DNA of 64,000 nt from Stenotrophomonas hibiscicola ATCC 19867 (GTDB lineage Bacteria > Pseudomonadota > Gammaproteobacteria > Xanthomonadales > Xanthomonadaceae), in assembly GCF_000382065.1 (NCBI RefSeq), contig NZ_KB907501.1:310001-374000 (forward strand), in the 5' to 3' direction. The translations under genes were made by a program, and so were the position numbers. Shown piece by piece: positions 17,972 to 26,587 of the stretch; the first letter of the stretch is position 1, and each line of letters starts with the position of its first letter. The notes below the pieces were generated by a model. That model was not told the DNA's origin, searched no databases, and saw nothing but the letters and a program-made list of their open reading frames with translations.

Positions 17972-18898
17972 ATGAAGCTCCAGACAGCCAGCGCCATGCT
18001 GCTGCTCGCCGCCAGCGGCGTGGCCAGCGCGCAGCCCTCCGATATCGCCCGCGACCACGACAGCATCCTCGCCATGCAGGGTGAGTACACCGTGGACTTC
18101 GCCTTCGACGAGACCGTGCTGCTGAAGCCGGGCTACGAGCGTGCACCGGCGATGCGCAGCGGCGGCAGCGAAGTGGTCATCGTGGTCGAGGACACCCCGA
18201 AGCGCATCGTGCTGCAGCACCTGCTGCTGGATGAAAAGAGCGGCCACATCACCAAGCACTGGCGCCAGGACTGGGTGTACGAAGCACCGAACCGTTTCGA
18301 GTTCAGCGCCGACCAGACCTGGAAGGTGCGCAGTATTCCGTCGGCGGTGAACCAGGGCGCCTGGACCCAGTGCGTGTACGAAGTGAGCGACGCACCGCGC
18401 TACTGCGGCACCGGCACCTGGACCTACGCCAACAACGTGCCGAGCTGGACCAGCGATCTGAGCTGGCGCCCGCTGCCGCGCCGTGAGTACACCAAGCGCA
18501 GCGACTACAACGCGCTGGCCGTGGTCAACCGCCACACGCTCACGCCCAATGGCTGGACCCACGAGCAGTTCAACACCAAGGTGCAGCGCAACGCCGATGG
18601 CAGCCAGGTGGAGATCGCACGCGAGTTCGGCTTCAACGACTACGTGAAGACCACCGAGGTCGACTTCACCCCGGCGCGCAACTACTGGAAGGCCACCGCC
18701 GGTTACTGGGCCAAGGTGCGCCAGCGTTGGGATGGTTTCCTGACCCAGGCGCCGGGCGTGCACCTGAAGACCAGGATCGACGGCATGGCGATGATCATCC
18801 CGCTTTTCACCCAGGCCGAAGAGATCCAGTCCGGCAAGAAGGTGAAGGACACGCAGATTGACGACGTGTTCGCCAAGTACGTGGAAAAGGCCCAGTAG
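17972..18898 (+). CDS. DUF6607 family exported protein
   Basis: 308 aa. MKLQTASAMLLLAASGVASAQ is a clear signal peptide, and GAAGGAAG lies upstream of this ATG, favouring 17972 over the ATGs at 17942 and 17909. The mature part is rich in Trp and Tyr (WRQDWVYEAPNRFEFSADQTWKVR, split here over two strands), typical of DUF6607. It is the last gene of the heme operon, so a periplasmic role in heme or iron acquisition is likely but unproven. The stop codon TAG belongs to a SMAG repeat. Confidence 0.85.
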   Translation: MKLQTASAMLLLAASGVASAQPSDIARDHDSILAMQGEYTVDFAFDETVLLKPGYERAPAMRSGGSEVVIVVEDTPKRIVLQHLLLDEKSGHITKHWRQDWVYEAPNRFEFSADQTWKVRSIPSAVNQGAWTQCVYEVSDAPRYCGTGTWTYANNVPSWTSDLSWRPLPRREYTKRSDYNALAVVNRHTLTPNGWTHEQFNTKVQRNADGSQVEIAREFGFNDYVKTTEVDFTPARNYWKATAGYWAKVRQRWDGFLTQAPGVHLKTRIDGMAMIIPLFTQAEEIQSGKKVKDTQIDDVFAKYVEKAQ

Positions 18899-18917
18899 AG
18901 CCACGCCATGCGTGGAT
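18895..18917 (+). repeat. SMAG unit supplying the DUF6607 stop codon
   Basis: GTAGAGCCACGC CATGCGTGGAT. TAG at 18896-18898 ends the preceding gene in frame. Confidence 0.7.
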
Positions 18918-18960
18918 GTGCTTGTTCCTTGAACACTGGCAACGCCGTCATGTGCACTTG

Positions 18961-18984
18961 GTAGGTGCCGAGCTTGCTCGGCAC
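18961..18984 (+). repeat. SMAG unit, single
   Basis: GTAGGTGCCGAGCTTGCTCG followed by GCAC: GTAG plus a GTGCCGAGC/GCTCGGCAC stem. Confidence 0.75.
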
Positions 18985-19005
18985 GCGCCCCGGTCCGGCG
19001 CCGCC

Positions 19006-21522
19006 TCAGGCCTCACGCAGCGCCAATGCCGGCGGCGTATGCAGGATTGCCCGCGTACCCCACCAGCCTGCCAGCAGGCTCAGCCCGATGCCGACCACGC
19101 CGCCGATCAGCAGGCCCGGCCACGGCGGCAGCAACGGCAGCTCGAACACCTTCTGCGAGACTGCCACGCCGATGACGGCCGCCGCGCCCACCGCGAGCAA
19201 CGCGGCCAGCGTGCCCAGTGCGCCGAACTCAACGAGCACCGCGCCACGCAGCTGGCGCCGGGTCGCGCCCAGCGTGCGCAGCACCGCGCTGTCGTAGCGG
19301 CGCTCGCCCGCCGTGGCCTGCAGTGCGGCCAGCAGCACCAGCACGCCGGCCAGCAGGCTGAACACCATCACCAGCTGCACCGCCTGCGCGACCCGCTCCA
19401 TCACATCGCGCACCTGCGAGATCACCGCGTCCACGTCCAGCAGCGACAGGTTGGGCTGCGCGCGCACCAGCTCGCCCAGCCCGGCCGCGTTGCCGGCCGG
19501 CAGATGGAACGCCGACAGCAGGTTGTGCGGGGTGTCGCCCACCGCATTGGGATTCAGCAGCACGAAGAAGTTCGGCCGGAAGGTGTTCCAGTCGGCCTTG
19601 CGCACACTGGTGACGGTGAACTCGCGCTCCTGCTCGCCTACTGAAATGGTGATGCGGTCGCCCGGATACACGCCGTAGCGCTTGGCCCAGCCGATTTCAA
19701 CCGACGCCTCCGCCGCCGTGCTGTCGGGCGTCCAGAAGGTGCCGTTCATCAGCGTGTTGGCCGGCGGGAAGCTGCTGCGCCAGCTGAAGTTCAACGGCCG
19801 GTTCTCGTCGTCGTCATCGCGCTGGGCTTCGCCTGACGCCGGCTGCCCGCTCTGGTCCGGCGAGCGATCCACGCGCAGCGGCGGCTTGCCGTTGATCGCG
19901 ATCAGGCGGCCGGTCGCCATTGGTTCGATGCTGGCGTCGTTGGCCCCCAGTCCGCGCAGCGCGGCCAGCACGCTGTCACGCTGTCCGGGCTGGATGTTGA
20001 TCAGGAAGTAGTTCGGCGTATCTGCGGGCAGGCGTTCGCGCCACTGCTGCAGCAGGCCGGGGCCGGTCACCGCCAGCAGCAACAGCGCGCACAGCGACAG
20101 CGACAGCCCGACCAGCTGCATCACCGCCAGCATCCGGCGCCGGGTCAGCGTCGCCAAGCCCAGCCGCCAGTGGCCGTGCAGACGGTGCTGCAGGCCGCGC
20201 AGCAGCTGCAGCAGCACGAAACCGACCACGCCGGCCGCCACCGCCAACGCGGCCAGGCCGCCCAGCACCCATAGCGCCAGCTTGAGATCACCGGTCACCT
20301 GCACCGCCAGCAGCAGGCTGGCCGCCAGCGCTGCTACGTAGGCCAGCAGCGAGGCCGGGGGCAGGGCGGCGAAGGAGCGGTTGAGCACGCGCATCGGCGG
20401 CACCCCGCGCAGGCGCAGCAGCGGCGGCAGGCCGAAGCCGAACAGCAGCAACAGGCCGATGCCGGCGCCGGTCAGCGCCGGCATTGCCTCGGGTAGCGGC
20501 AAGCGCTGCGGCACCAGGCTGCCCAGTACCTGCACCAGGCCTTCCTGCGCAGCCATGCCCAGGCCGATGCCGAGTGCGCAGGCCGGCACTGCCAGCATCA
20601 GCAGCTGCAGTGCCAGACCGGACAGAATGTCGCGCTGGCGCGCGCCCAGGCAGCGCAGGATCGCCACCTGGTCGATGCGGCGCAGGGCAAAACGGTTGGC
20701 CGCCAGCGCGGTCGCCACGCCGGCAAGCAATACCGCCAGCAGCGCGCTCAGGCCGAGGAAGCGCCCGGCAAGATCAAAGGCCTGGCGCACGCCGCGCTGG
20801 GTGTCGTCCACGCTCAGCAGGCGAAGGCCTTTCACCTGTGGCAGCAGCCACTGGCGCAACGCGGCAACCTGGTCGGCGGAGCCGGCGAACATCAGCCGGT
20901 AGTTGATGCGGCTGCCGGGGCCAAGCAGGCCTGTGCCTTCCACATCGGCGCGGTTGACCAACAGGGTGGGGGAGAGCGTCAGCAGGTCGCCACCGGTATC
21001 CGGTTCGGCCTCGATGATGCCGGCGACGCGCAGCGTGCCGGCGCCGAATTCGAGGTCATCGCCGGCTTTCAGCCCCAGTCCCTGCAACAGGCGCGGGTCG
21101 GCATAGGCCTGGCCCTCGGGCGGCATGCCGGCATCGGCGATCAGGGCGCCGCCGGGTGTGGCCCGCACCCGCAGCGTGCCACGCAGCGGATAGCCCGCCT
21201 GCACCGCCTTGATGCTGGCCATCTGGCTGGCATCACCGTTGAACAGCACGCTGCCGAAGCTGGCGATGCGGGTGTAGGCCAGTCCACGCCGCTGTGCCTC
21301 GTCGGCGAACGCCTGCGGCGGGTCATCGCGCCCGACGATGCCAAGGTCGCCGCCGAGCATTTCCGCAGCGCTGCCGGTCAGCGCCAGGTTGACCCGGTTG
21401 ACCAGCGTGCCCACCGCGGTCATCACCGCTACGCCCAGCACCAGTGCGGCGAACACGGTCAGCAGGTCACCGGCCAGGGCCTCGCGACGCAGCGCGCGCC
21501 ACGCGTGCCGCAGCAGGTTCAT
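19006..21522 (-). CDS. ybbP: ABC transporter permease, YbbP type (FtsX repeats)
   Basis: 838 aa inner-membrane protein with the YbbP layout: one N-terminal helix (about 20-40), a large periplasmic domain, a central bundle of helices in two FtsX-like blocks, a second periplasmic domain and three final helices. YbbA-YbbP-type systems move hydrophobic or lipid-linked substrates and are commonly next to tesA, as here. Its start overlaps the stop of the ATPase gene by 4 bp, so the pair forms one operon. Confidence 0.88.
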   Translation of the reverse strand: MNLLRHAWRALRREALAGDLLTVFAALVLGVAVMTAVGTLVNRVNLALTGSAAEMLGGDLGIVGRDDPPQAFADEAQRRGLAYTRIASFGSVLFNGDASQMASIKAVQAGYPLRGTLRVRATPGGALIADAGMPPEGQAYADPRLLQGLGLKAGDDLEFGAGTLRVAGIIEAEPDTGGDLLTLSPTLLVNRADVEGTGLLGPGSRINYRLMFAGSADQVAALRQWLLPQVKGLRLLSVDDTQRGVRQAFDLAGRFLGLSALLAVLLAGVATALAANRFALRRIDQVAILRCLGARQRDILSGLALQLLMLAVPACALGIGLGMAAQEGLVQVLGSLVPQRLPLPEAMPALTGAGIGLLLLFGFGLPPLLRLRGVPPMRVLNRSFAALPPASLLAYVAALAASLLLAVQVTGDLKLALWVLGGLAALAVAAGVVGFVLLQLLRGLQHRLHGHWRLGLATLTRRRMLAVMQLVGLSLSLCALLLLAVTGPGLLQQWRERLPADTPNYFLINIQPGQRDSVLAALRGLGANDASIEPMATGRLIAINGKPPLRVDRSPDQSGQPASGEAQRDDDDENRPLNFSWRSSFPPANTLMNGTFWTPDSTAAEASVEIGWAKRYGVYPGDRITISVGEQEREFTVTSVRKADWNTFRPNFFVLLNPNAVGDTPHNLLSAFHLPAGNAAGLGELVRAQPNLSLLDVDAVISQVRDVMERVAQAVQLVMVFSLLAGVLVLLAALQATAGERRYDSAVLRTLGATRRQLRGAVLVEFGALGTLAALLAVGAAAVIGVAVSQKVFELPLLPPWPGLLIGGVVGIGLSLLAGWWGTRAILHTPPALALREA

Positions 21523-22166
21523 GCCTGCGCCCCATGCTCGACCGGCAGCAGCCGGCCCTCGTCGATGCGATGGATGTACTGGCAGCGCTGGGCCAGGCGC
21601 AGGTCGTGGGTGACCAGCACCAGGGTGGTGCCGCTGCCGGCGTTGAGTTCGAACAGCAGGTCGCTGATGTGCTGGCCGGTGGCGTGGTCCAGCGAGCCGG
21701 TCGGTTCGTCGGCGAACAGGATGCGCGGGCGGGTGACGAACGCACGCGCCAATGCCACGCGCTGCTGCTCGCCGCCCGACAACTGGCGCGGATAGTGGCG
21801 GGCGCGATGGGCCAGCCCGACCTGGGCCAGCACTTCATCGACCCGCGCACGGTCTTCGCGCCCGGCCAGTTCCAGTGGCAACGCGACGTTTTCGGCGGCG
21901 GTCAGCGCCGGTAGCAGGTGGAAGCTCTGGAACACGAAGCCAACCTCACGCGCGCGCAGCTGGGCCCGCGCTTCTTCATCGAGGTCGCCCAGGTCCTGGC
22001 CCGACAGCGCAATGCGGCCGCGGCTGGGCAGGTCCAGCCCGGCCAGCAGCCCGAGCAGGGTGGTCTTGCCCGAACCGGAGGCGCCGACGATGGCCGCACT
22101 GGTGCCTTCATGGACGGTCAGGGTGATGTTGTCCAGTATGTGGACTTCACCCTCCGGGCCCTGCAC
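21519..22166 (-). CDS. ybbA: ABC transporter ATP-binding protein, YbbA type
   Basis: ATPase partner of the downstream permease. Seen: Walker A GASGSGKTT, Q-loop FVFQSFHLLPALTA, signature LSGGEQQR, Walker B ILFADEPTGSLD and the switch histidine TLVLVTHD. The only obvious start in range is a GTG at 22166, which leaves the first strand short; in-frame sequence continues upstream (APVAIAVDQVGKS) with no ATG or GTG, so initiation at a CTG or another rare codon is possible. It is divergent from tesA. Confidence 0.9.
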   Translation of the reverse strand: MQGPEGEVHILDNITLTVHEGTSAAIVGASGSGKTTLLGLLAGLDLPSRGRIALSGQDLGDLDEEARAQLRAREVGFVFQSFHLLPALTAAENVALPLELAGREDRARVDEVLAQVGLAHRARHYPRQLSGGEQQRVALARAFVTRPRILFADEPTGSLDHATGQHISDLLFELNAGSGTTLVLVTHDLRLAQRCQYIHRIDEGRLLPVEHGAQA

Positions 22167-22241
22167 GGATTTGCCGACCTGGTCGACGGCGATGGCGACG
22201 GGCGCGCTGCGGGGGGACAGGCTGTCGATGAGGAGACTCCA

Positions 22242-22886
22242 ATGCGCAAGACGGGATGGAGCCGGCGAGCCGGCGCGATGGTGGTGCTGCTGCTAGGGTT
22301 CCTGCTGTTGCCGGGGCTGGCCTGTGCCAAAGGTCCGGCCCGCACCGTGCTGGTGCTCGGCGACAGCCTCAGTGCCGCCCACAATATCCCTGCCGACGCC
22401 GGCTGGGTCAGCCTGCTGCAACAGCGGGTCAGGCAGCAGTCGAAAACCCCGGCGCGCATCGTCAACGCCAGCATGAGCGGCGAGACCACCGCCGGCGCGC
22501 TGACCCGCCTGCCGGGCCTGCTGGCGAAGGAAAAGCCGACGGTGGTGGTGATCGCGCTGGGCGGCAATGACGCATTGCGTGGGCTGACCCCGGCGCAGGT
22601 GCAGGGCAACCTGGAAAAGATGGTGCAGGCCAGCCAGAAGGCCGGCGCGAAGGTATTGCTGCTGGGCATCGACGTACCGCCCAACTACGGGCCGGCCTAT
22701 CGCCAGCGCCTGGCTGCGGCCTACAAGGCTCTGGCCACGCAGTACGAGGTGCCGCTGCTGCCCTTCCTGCTGGAGGGCGTGGCCCTGCAGCCGGGCATGA
22801 TGCAGGCCGACGGCCTGCACCCCACGGCGCAGGCGCAACCGAGGGTGCTGGACAACGTCTGGCCGCTGCTCAGGCCGCTCCTCTGA
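22242..22886 (+). CDS. tesA: periplasmic arylesterase / acyl-CoA thioesterase I
   Basis: SGNH hydrolase, 214 aa. Seen: signal peptide (residues 1-29, ...GLACA-K), block I VLGDSLSAAHNIP with the nucleophile Ser42, block III GGNDALRG, and the closing DGLHPTAQAQ with the Asp-His pair. AGGAGA precedes the ATG. The E. coli protein is 208 aa. Neighbourhood tesA/ybbA/ybbP is conserved. From memory, an acyl-CoA thioesterase gene of K279a (acoT, Smlt0800) is a direct target of the BfmA biofilm regulator and may be this gene. Confidence 0.92.
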   Translation: MRKTGWSRRAGAMVVLLLGFLLLPGLACAKGPARTVLVLGDSLSAAHNIPADAGWVSLLQQRVRQQSKTPARIVNASMSGETTAGALTRLPGLLAKEKPTVVVIALGGNDALRGLTPAQVQGNLEKMVQASQKAGAKVLLLGIDVPPNYGPAYRQRLAAAYKALATQYEVPLLPFLLEGVALQPGMMQADGLHPTAQAQPRVLDNVWPLLRPLL

Positions 22887-22973
22887 ACCGTTTGTGTACC
22901 TCTTGACGGAACTTCACATCGCGTCCACCGTCGATCCGGCATGTTTCACAAAGCTGAAGTTAGAGGGAATCAC

Positions 22974-23687
22974 ATGCGTCAGACGAAGGAGACCTCCGGC
23001 TTGGTGCTGGTGGTCGAAGACAACCGCAACATCTCCGAGATGATCGGCGAATACCTGGAAGGTCGCGGCTTCGAAGTCGACTATGCACAGGACGGCCTGG
23101 ATGGCTACCGCCTTGCGGCGGAGAACAGCTATGACGTCGTGGTGCTCGACTTGATGCTGCCGCGCCTGGATGGCATCGAAGTGTGCCGTCGCCTGCGCAA
23201 CGATGCGCGCAAGTCCACCCCGGTGCTGATGCTCACGGCACGCGACACGCTGGACGACAAGCTCACCGGCCTCGGGTTCGGCGCCGACGACTACCTGACC
23301 AAGCCGTTCGCGAACCAGGAGCTGGAAGCCCGCCTGCGCGCGCTGATCCGCCGCGAACGTCGCCAGGTGGGTTCGGAGGTGCTGAAAGTCGCCGACCTGG
23401 TGCTCGATCCGGTCAGCATGCGGGCCACCCGTGCCGGTACCGAGCTGCAGCTGTCGCCGATCGGCCTGCGCCTGCTGACCATCCTGATGCGCGAATCGCC
23501 GCGCGTGGTCACCCGCCAGGAGATCGAACGCGAGATCTGGGGCAATGGCCTGCCGGACTCGGACACGCTGCGCAGCCATCTGTACAACCTGCGCAAGATC
23601 ATCGACAAGCCGTTCGACCGTCCGCTGCTGCACACCGTGCAGAGCGCCGGCTACCGCATTGCCGATATCGCACAGCCGATGGCCTGA
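22974..23687 (+). CDS. OmpR/PhoB-family response regulator
   Basis: 237 aa. Receiver domain with the acidic pocket VVEDN, phosphoacceptor Asp59 in VVVLDLMLP and the lysine of LTKPF (residue 110), followed from about residue 140 by a winged-helix DNA-binding domain (DSDTLRSHLYNLRKIIDKPF...GYRI). The start at 22974 has AGAGGGA upstream; an upstream ATG at 22941 is less likely. Partner kinase lies 153 bp downstream. The signal sensed is unknown. Confidence 0.92.
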   Translation: MRQTKETSGLVLVVEDNRNISEMIGEYLEGRGFEVDYAQDGLDGYRLAAENSYDVVVLDLMLPRLDGIEVCRRLRNDARKSTPVLMLTARDTLDDKLTGLGFGADDYLTKPFANQELEARLRALIRRERRQVGSEVLKVADLVLDPVSMRATRAGTELQLSPIGLRLLTILMRESPRVVTRQEIEREIWGNGLPDSDTLRSHLYNLRKIIDKPFDRPLLHTVQSAGYRIADIAQPMA

Positions 23688-23808
23688 TCGGGGCCGGACC
23701 GGTGCAGCATCAGGCCCGGCCGGGCAACGACCCCGCATCGGGCACGGATGACCGGCCGGCGCTGCCGCCGGTCAGCGTCCGTGCACGACTACGGCGCAGC
23801 GCGCTGCC

Positions 23809-23814
23809 TATAAT
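23809..23814 (+). promoter_or_regulatory. consensus -10 (TATAAT) ahead of the sensor kinase
   Basis: A perfect TATAAT lies 26 bp before the kinase ATG, inside the gap after the response-regulator gene. A weak -35 (ACGACT) sits 18 bp upstream. In so GC-rich a spacer this suggests a kinase-specific promoter. Confidence 0.5.
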
Positions 23815-23840
23815 CGCAGCGCTCTGACCGGGACCCCGCA

Positions 23841-25112
23841 ATGCCGCACGGCCTGCCGCGCAAGATCCGTATCGCCTTCATCCTGCAGGCAGTCCTGGCC
23901 AGCCTGGGCATCCTGCTCGGTGCCTGGCTGGTGTCGCTGGTGATCAAGCACAGCCTGGTCGGCGCCGCCCTGCGCGAGGAAGCGGCCTATTACTGGACGC
24001 TGCACGAGGCGTCGCCGGTGCAGCCGCCGCCCAACACCCAGAACATCCGCGGCTACCTGCTGGAAAGCGGGCAGTCGGCGCTGTCCTTGCCGGCCAACCT
24101 GCGCAACCTGGAGCCCGGCTTCCACGAACTGCCTCAGGATGACCAGCTGGTGCTGGTCGATGTGCGGCCCGCCGGTCGCCTGTACCTGGTGTTCCTGCGT
24201 TCGCGTGCGGAGATGCTGGCGTTCTGGTTTGGCATCGTGCCGGTGCTGCTGACCCTGTTGGCGGTGTATGGCGCCAGCTGGGTGACCTATCGGGCTTCCA
24301 AGCGTCTGGTGTCGCCGGTGAACTGGCTGGCACGGCGCGTCTCGCGCTGGGACCCGGGCCACCCCGAAGCGGCCGATCTGGAGCCGAACAAGCTGCCGGC
24401 GGACATGCAGGGCGAGACCCGCCAGCTGGCGGCCGCACTGCATTCGCTGGCCAACCGGGTCAGCGCGCATGTGGCGCGCGAGCGCAATTTCACCCGCGAC
24501 GCCAGCCATGAACTGCGCACACCGCTGACCGTCATCCGCGTCGCCAGCGACATGGCCCTTGGCGATGAAACCCTGCAGCCGCGCCTGCGCCGCAGCCTGC
24601 AGCGCATCCAGCGGGCTGGCCGCGACATGGAGGCGGTGATCGATGCGTTCCTGATCCTGGCCCGCGAGGCCGATGTCGAACCGCAGATCGAGCTGTTCGA
24701 CGTCAACGACATCGTCCGCTACGAGGTGGACAATGCCAACGAACTGCTGGGGTCTCGCCCGGTGTCGGTGCACCTGCACAGCGACGGCCCGGTGCAGTTG
24801 CATGCGCCGCCGCGGGTGCTGCAGGTGGTGATCAGCAACCTGGTGCGCAATGCCTGCAGCTACACCGACGAGGGGCGCATCGACGTGCATGTGCACAACG
24901 ACCGGGTGGTAGTGCGCGATACCGGTATCGGCATGTCTGCAGACGCCCTGTCGCGGGCCTTCGAACCGTTCTACCGCGCCGAGCCGAGCCGCCCGCAGGG
25001 CACCGGCCTGGGCCTGTCGATCGTGCGCCGGCTGTGCGACCGTTTCGGCTGGAAGGTCAGGCTGGCCAGCGAGCCAGGGCAGGGCACGGAGGCCACGGTC
25101 ATCTTCCGCTGA
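23841..25112 (+). CDS. sensor histidine kinase
   Basis: 423 aa inner-membrane sensor. Two helices (about 11-35 and 126-148) enclose a periplasmic domain of about 90 residues. Then comes a HAMP-like linker, dimerisation helix with the phospho-histidine His223 in RDASHELRTPLT, N box SNLVRNACSYT, G1 DTGIGM, F box FEPFYRAE and G2 GTGLGLSIV. It pairs with the OmpR-type regulator upstream. The ATP site is complete, so it should be active. Confidence 0.92.
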   Translation: MPHGLPRKIRIAFILQAVLASLGILLGAWLVSLVIKHSLVGAALREEAAYYWTLHEASPVQPPPNTQNIRGYLLESGQSALSLPANLRNLEPGFHELPQDDQLVLVDVRPAGRLYLVFLRSRAEMLAFWFGIVPVLLTLLAVYGASWVTYRASKRLVSPVNWLARRVSRWDPGHPEAADLEPNKLPADMQGETRQLAAALHSLANRVSAHVARERNFTRDASHELRTPLTVIRVASDMALGDETLQPRLRRSLQRIQRAGRDMEAVIDAFLILAREADVEPQIELFDVNDIVRYEVDNANELLGSRPVSVHLHSDGPVQLHAPPRVLQVVISNLVRNACSYTDEGRIDVHVHNDRVVVRDTGIGMSADALSRAFEPFYRAEPSRPQGTGLGLSIVRRLCDRFGWKVRLASEPGQGTEATVIFR

Positions 25113-25130
25113 CGTGGCGCCTGACGCCCG

Positions 25131-25205
25131 GTAGTTGCCGACCTTGGTCGGCGCTTTCAGCAGGATTCACGCCGGTGCCCCATGCCAACCAAGGTTGGTA
25201 TCTAC
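25131..25205. repeat. SMAG inverted pair, CCGACCTTGGTCGG subfamily
   Basis: GTAGTTGCCGACCTTGGTCG at the left and CCAACCAAGGTTGG...CTAC at the right, between the convergent kinase and SGNH hydrolase genes. Confidence 0.75.
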
Positions 25206-25244
25206 CGGAGGGCGTGCGCTGGCGCCCTCCGGCGCACGTCGGCT

Positions 25245-25946
25245 TCAGTTGCAGTTGACCTTCGGCGCCAGCGCCTTGGTCCAGATCGCATAGCCGGCCG
25301 GGGTCATGTGCAGCATGTCCTCGCGGAACAGCGTTGCATCCGGCTGGCCATCGGTGCCCAGCATCGGCGTGTAGATGTCGGTGAAGCCGGTGTTGGGCAG
25401 CGTGGCCAGGGCGGCCTTGATCAGCGTATTGGCCTCGTTGATAGCCGGCAGCAGATGCGCACGCGACGGGCTCGGCTTGATCGACAGGTACTCGACCCGG
25501 GTCTTCGGCAGGTCGCGATGCACGCGCTGCACGAAGGCAACCACATCGTCGCGCACCTGCACGGCGCTGCGGCCGCTGTTGAGGTCGTTGTCGCCCGCGT
25601 AGAAGAACACCTTGCACGGTGCATACGGCACCACGATGCGATCGGCATACCAGGTGCTGTCACGCACTTCCGAACCCCCGAAGCCGCGGTTGAACACCGG
25701 CTGGCCGGGGAAGTCGGTGGCCAGGCTCTCCCACATGCGGATCGAGGAGCTGCCGATGAACTCGATACCGCCCCGCGGCGGCGGGCTGGCCTGGTCGGCG
25801 CTGGCGAAGTGGGCCATGTCGCTGGCCCAGGCCACGTTGGAGACCTGTTCGGGTACCCGCGGCGACTTGGCCGGGCCCAGGGCCTGGGCAAGGGGGGCGG
25901 CGGTCAGCAGGCCCAGCATCAGCAGGCAGGTACGGCGATGGGACAT
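25245..25946 (-). CDS. exported SGNH/GDSL hydrolase
   Basis: 233 aa. Signal peptide MSHRRTCLLMLGLLTAAPLA, then a SGNH fold: FIGSSSIRMWESL (nucleophile Ser), FNRGFGGSEVRD (Gly), YAGDNDLNSG (Asn) and DMLHMTPAGY (Asp-His). This variant, with GSSSI in place of GDSL, is found in acetyl-esterase-like hydrolases of cell-surface or carbohydrate esters. The start at 25946 has CGGAG upstream and is preferred over 25976. The natural substrate is unknown. Confidence 0.85.
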   Translation of the reverse strand: MSHRRTCLLMLGLLTAAPLAQALGPAKSPRVPEQVSNVAWASDMAHFASADQASPPPRGGIEFIGSSSIRMWESLATDFPGQPVFNRGFGGSEVRDSTWYADRIVVPYAPCKVFFYAGDNDLNSGRSAVQVRDDVVAFVQRVHRDLPKTRVEYLSIKPSPSRAHLLPAINEANTLIKAALATLPNTGFTDIYTPMLGTDGQPDATLFREDMLHMTPAGYAIWTKALAPKVNCN

Positions 25947-26158
25947 CAGGCGCTCCGGCAGGGTAGGGACGACCATGATAGAAGCTGGGGCAGGTCGAAG
26001 CTTGCCCCTGGCAGTCCGTTCACCGGGCCGGTGCCGGGCGGCGGCGGGCGGCCTTGTGGCAAAATGGCGGCCATCTGCCTATTCCTGTGCGCCCATGATC
26101 CCCTGCCGTGCGTCTGAGCGGTCGCTGCGCCGCGTCCCTGTTGCTGGATGTTCGCCCC

Positions 26159-26554
26159 GTGGCTGATCAGTTCGGCCATCTGCCGCGCGGCCCGCGCCGC
26201 ATCTTCCAGGCCGCCCGCTGGTCCTGGCAGGGCCTGCGCGCTGCCTGGCTGCACGAGTCGTCGTTCCGGCTGGAGGTCTACCTGCTGATCCTGCTGACGC
26301 CGCTCGCGATCTGGCTGGGCCAGACGCCGGTCGAACGCGCGCTGCTGATCGGCTCGATGCTGCTGGTGCTTGCGATGGAGCTGGCCAACTCGGCCATCGA
26401 AGCGGTGATCGAACGTTACGGCAGCGAGATCCATGAACTGGCCGGCCGCGCCAAGGACATGGGCTCGGCGGCGGTCTTCGTGCTGATGATGAACGTGCTG
26501 CTGTGCTGGGCGCTGGTCGTGGTTCCGCACGCGCTGGCCGGCAACTACGGCTGA
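26159..26554 (+). CDS. dgkA: diacylglycerol kinase
   Basis: Small trimeric inner-membrane kinase recycling diacylglycerol to phosphatidate. From the GTG at 26159 it is 131 aa, close to E. coli DgkA (122). Seen: RRIFQAARWSWQGLRAAW, the conserved E-A-FR-E region (WLHESSFRLE), ELANSAIEAVIER and HELAGRAKDMGSAAV, with three membrane helices. A longer frame from the GTG at 26108 adds 17 residues that look non-native. Confidence 0.93.
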   Translation: MADQFGHLPRGPRRIFQAARWSWQGLRAAWLHESSFRLEVYLLILLTPLAIWLGQTPVERALLIGSMLLVLAMELANSAIEAVIERYGSEIHELAGRAKDMGSAAVFVLMMNVLLCWALVVVPHALAGNYG

Positions 26555-26587
26555 AACCCCATTCCCCCACTGCCTTGAAGAGTTTCC

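Noticed and set aside
14667..18146. 1159-aa open frame on the minus strand
   Set aside because: It lies opposite hemP, the heme receptor and the next two genes, whose products are recognisable. Long antisense frames are expected at this GC content, and this one shows no family motif.
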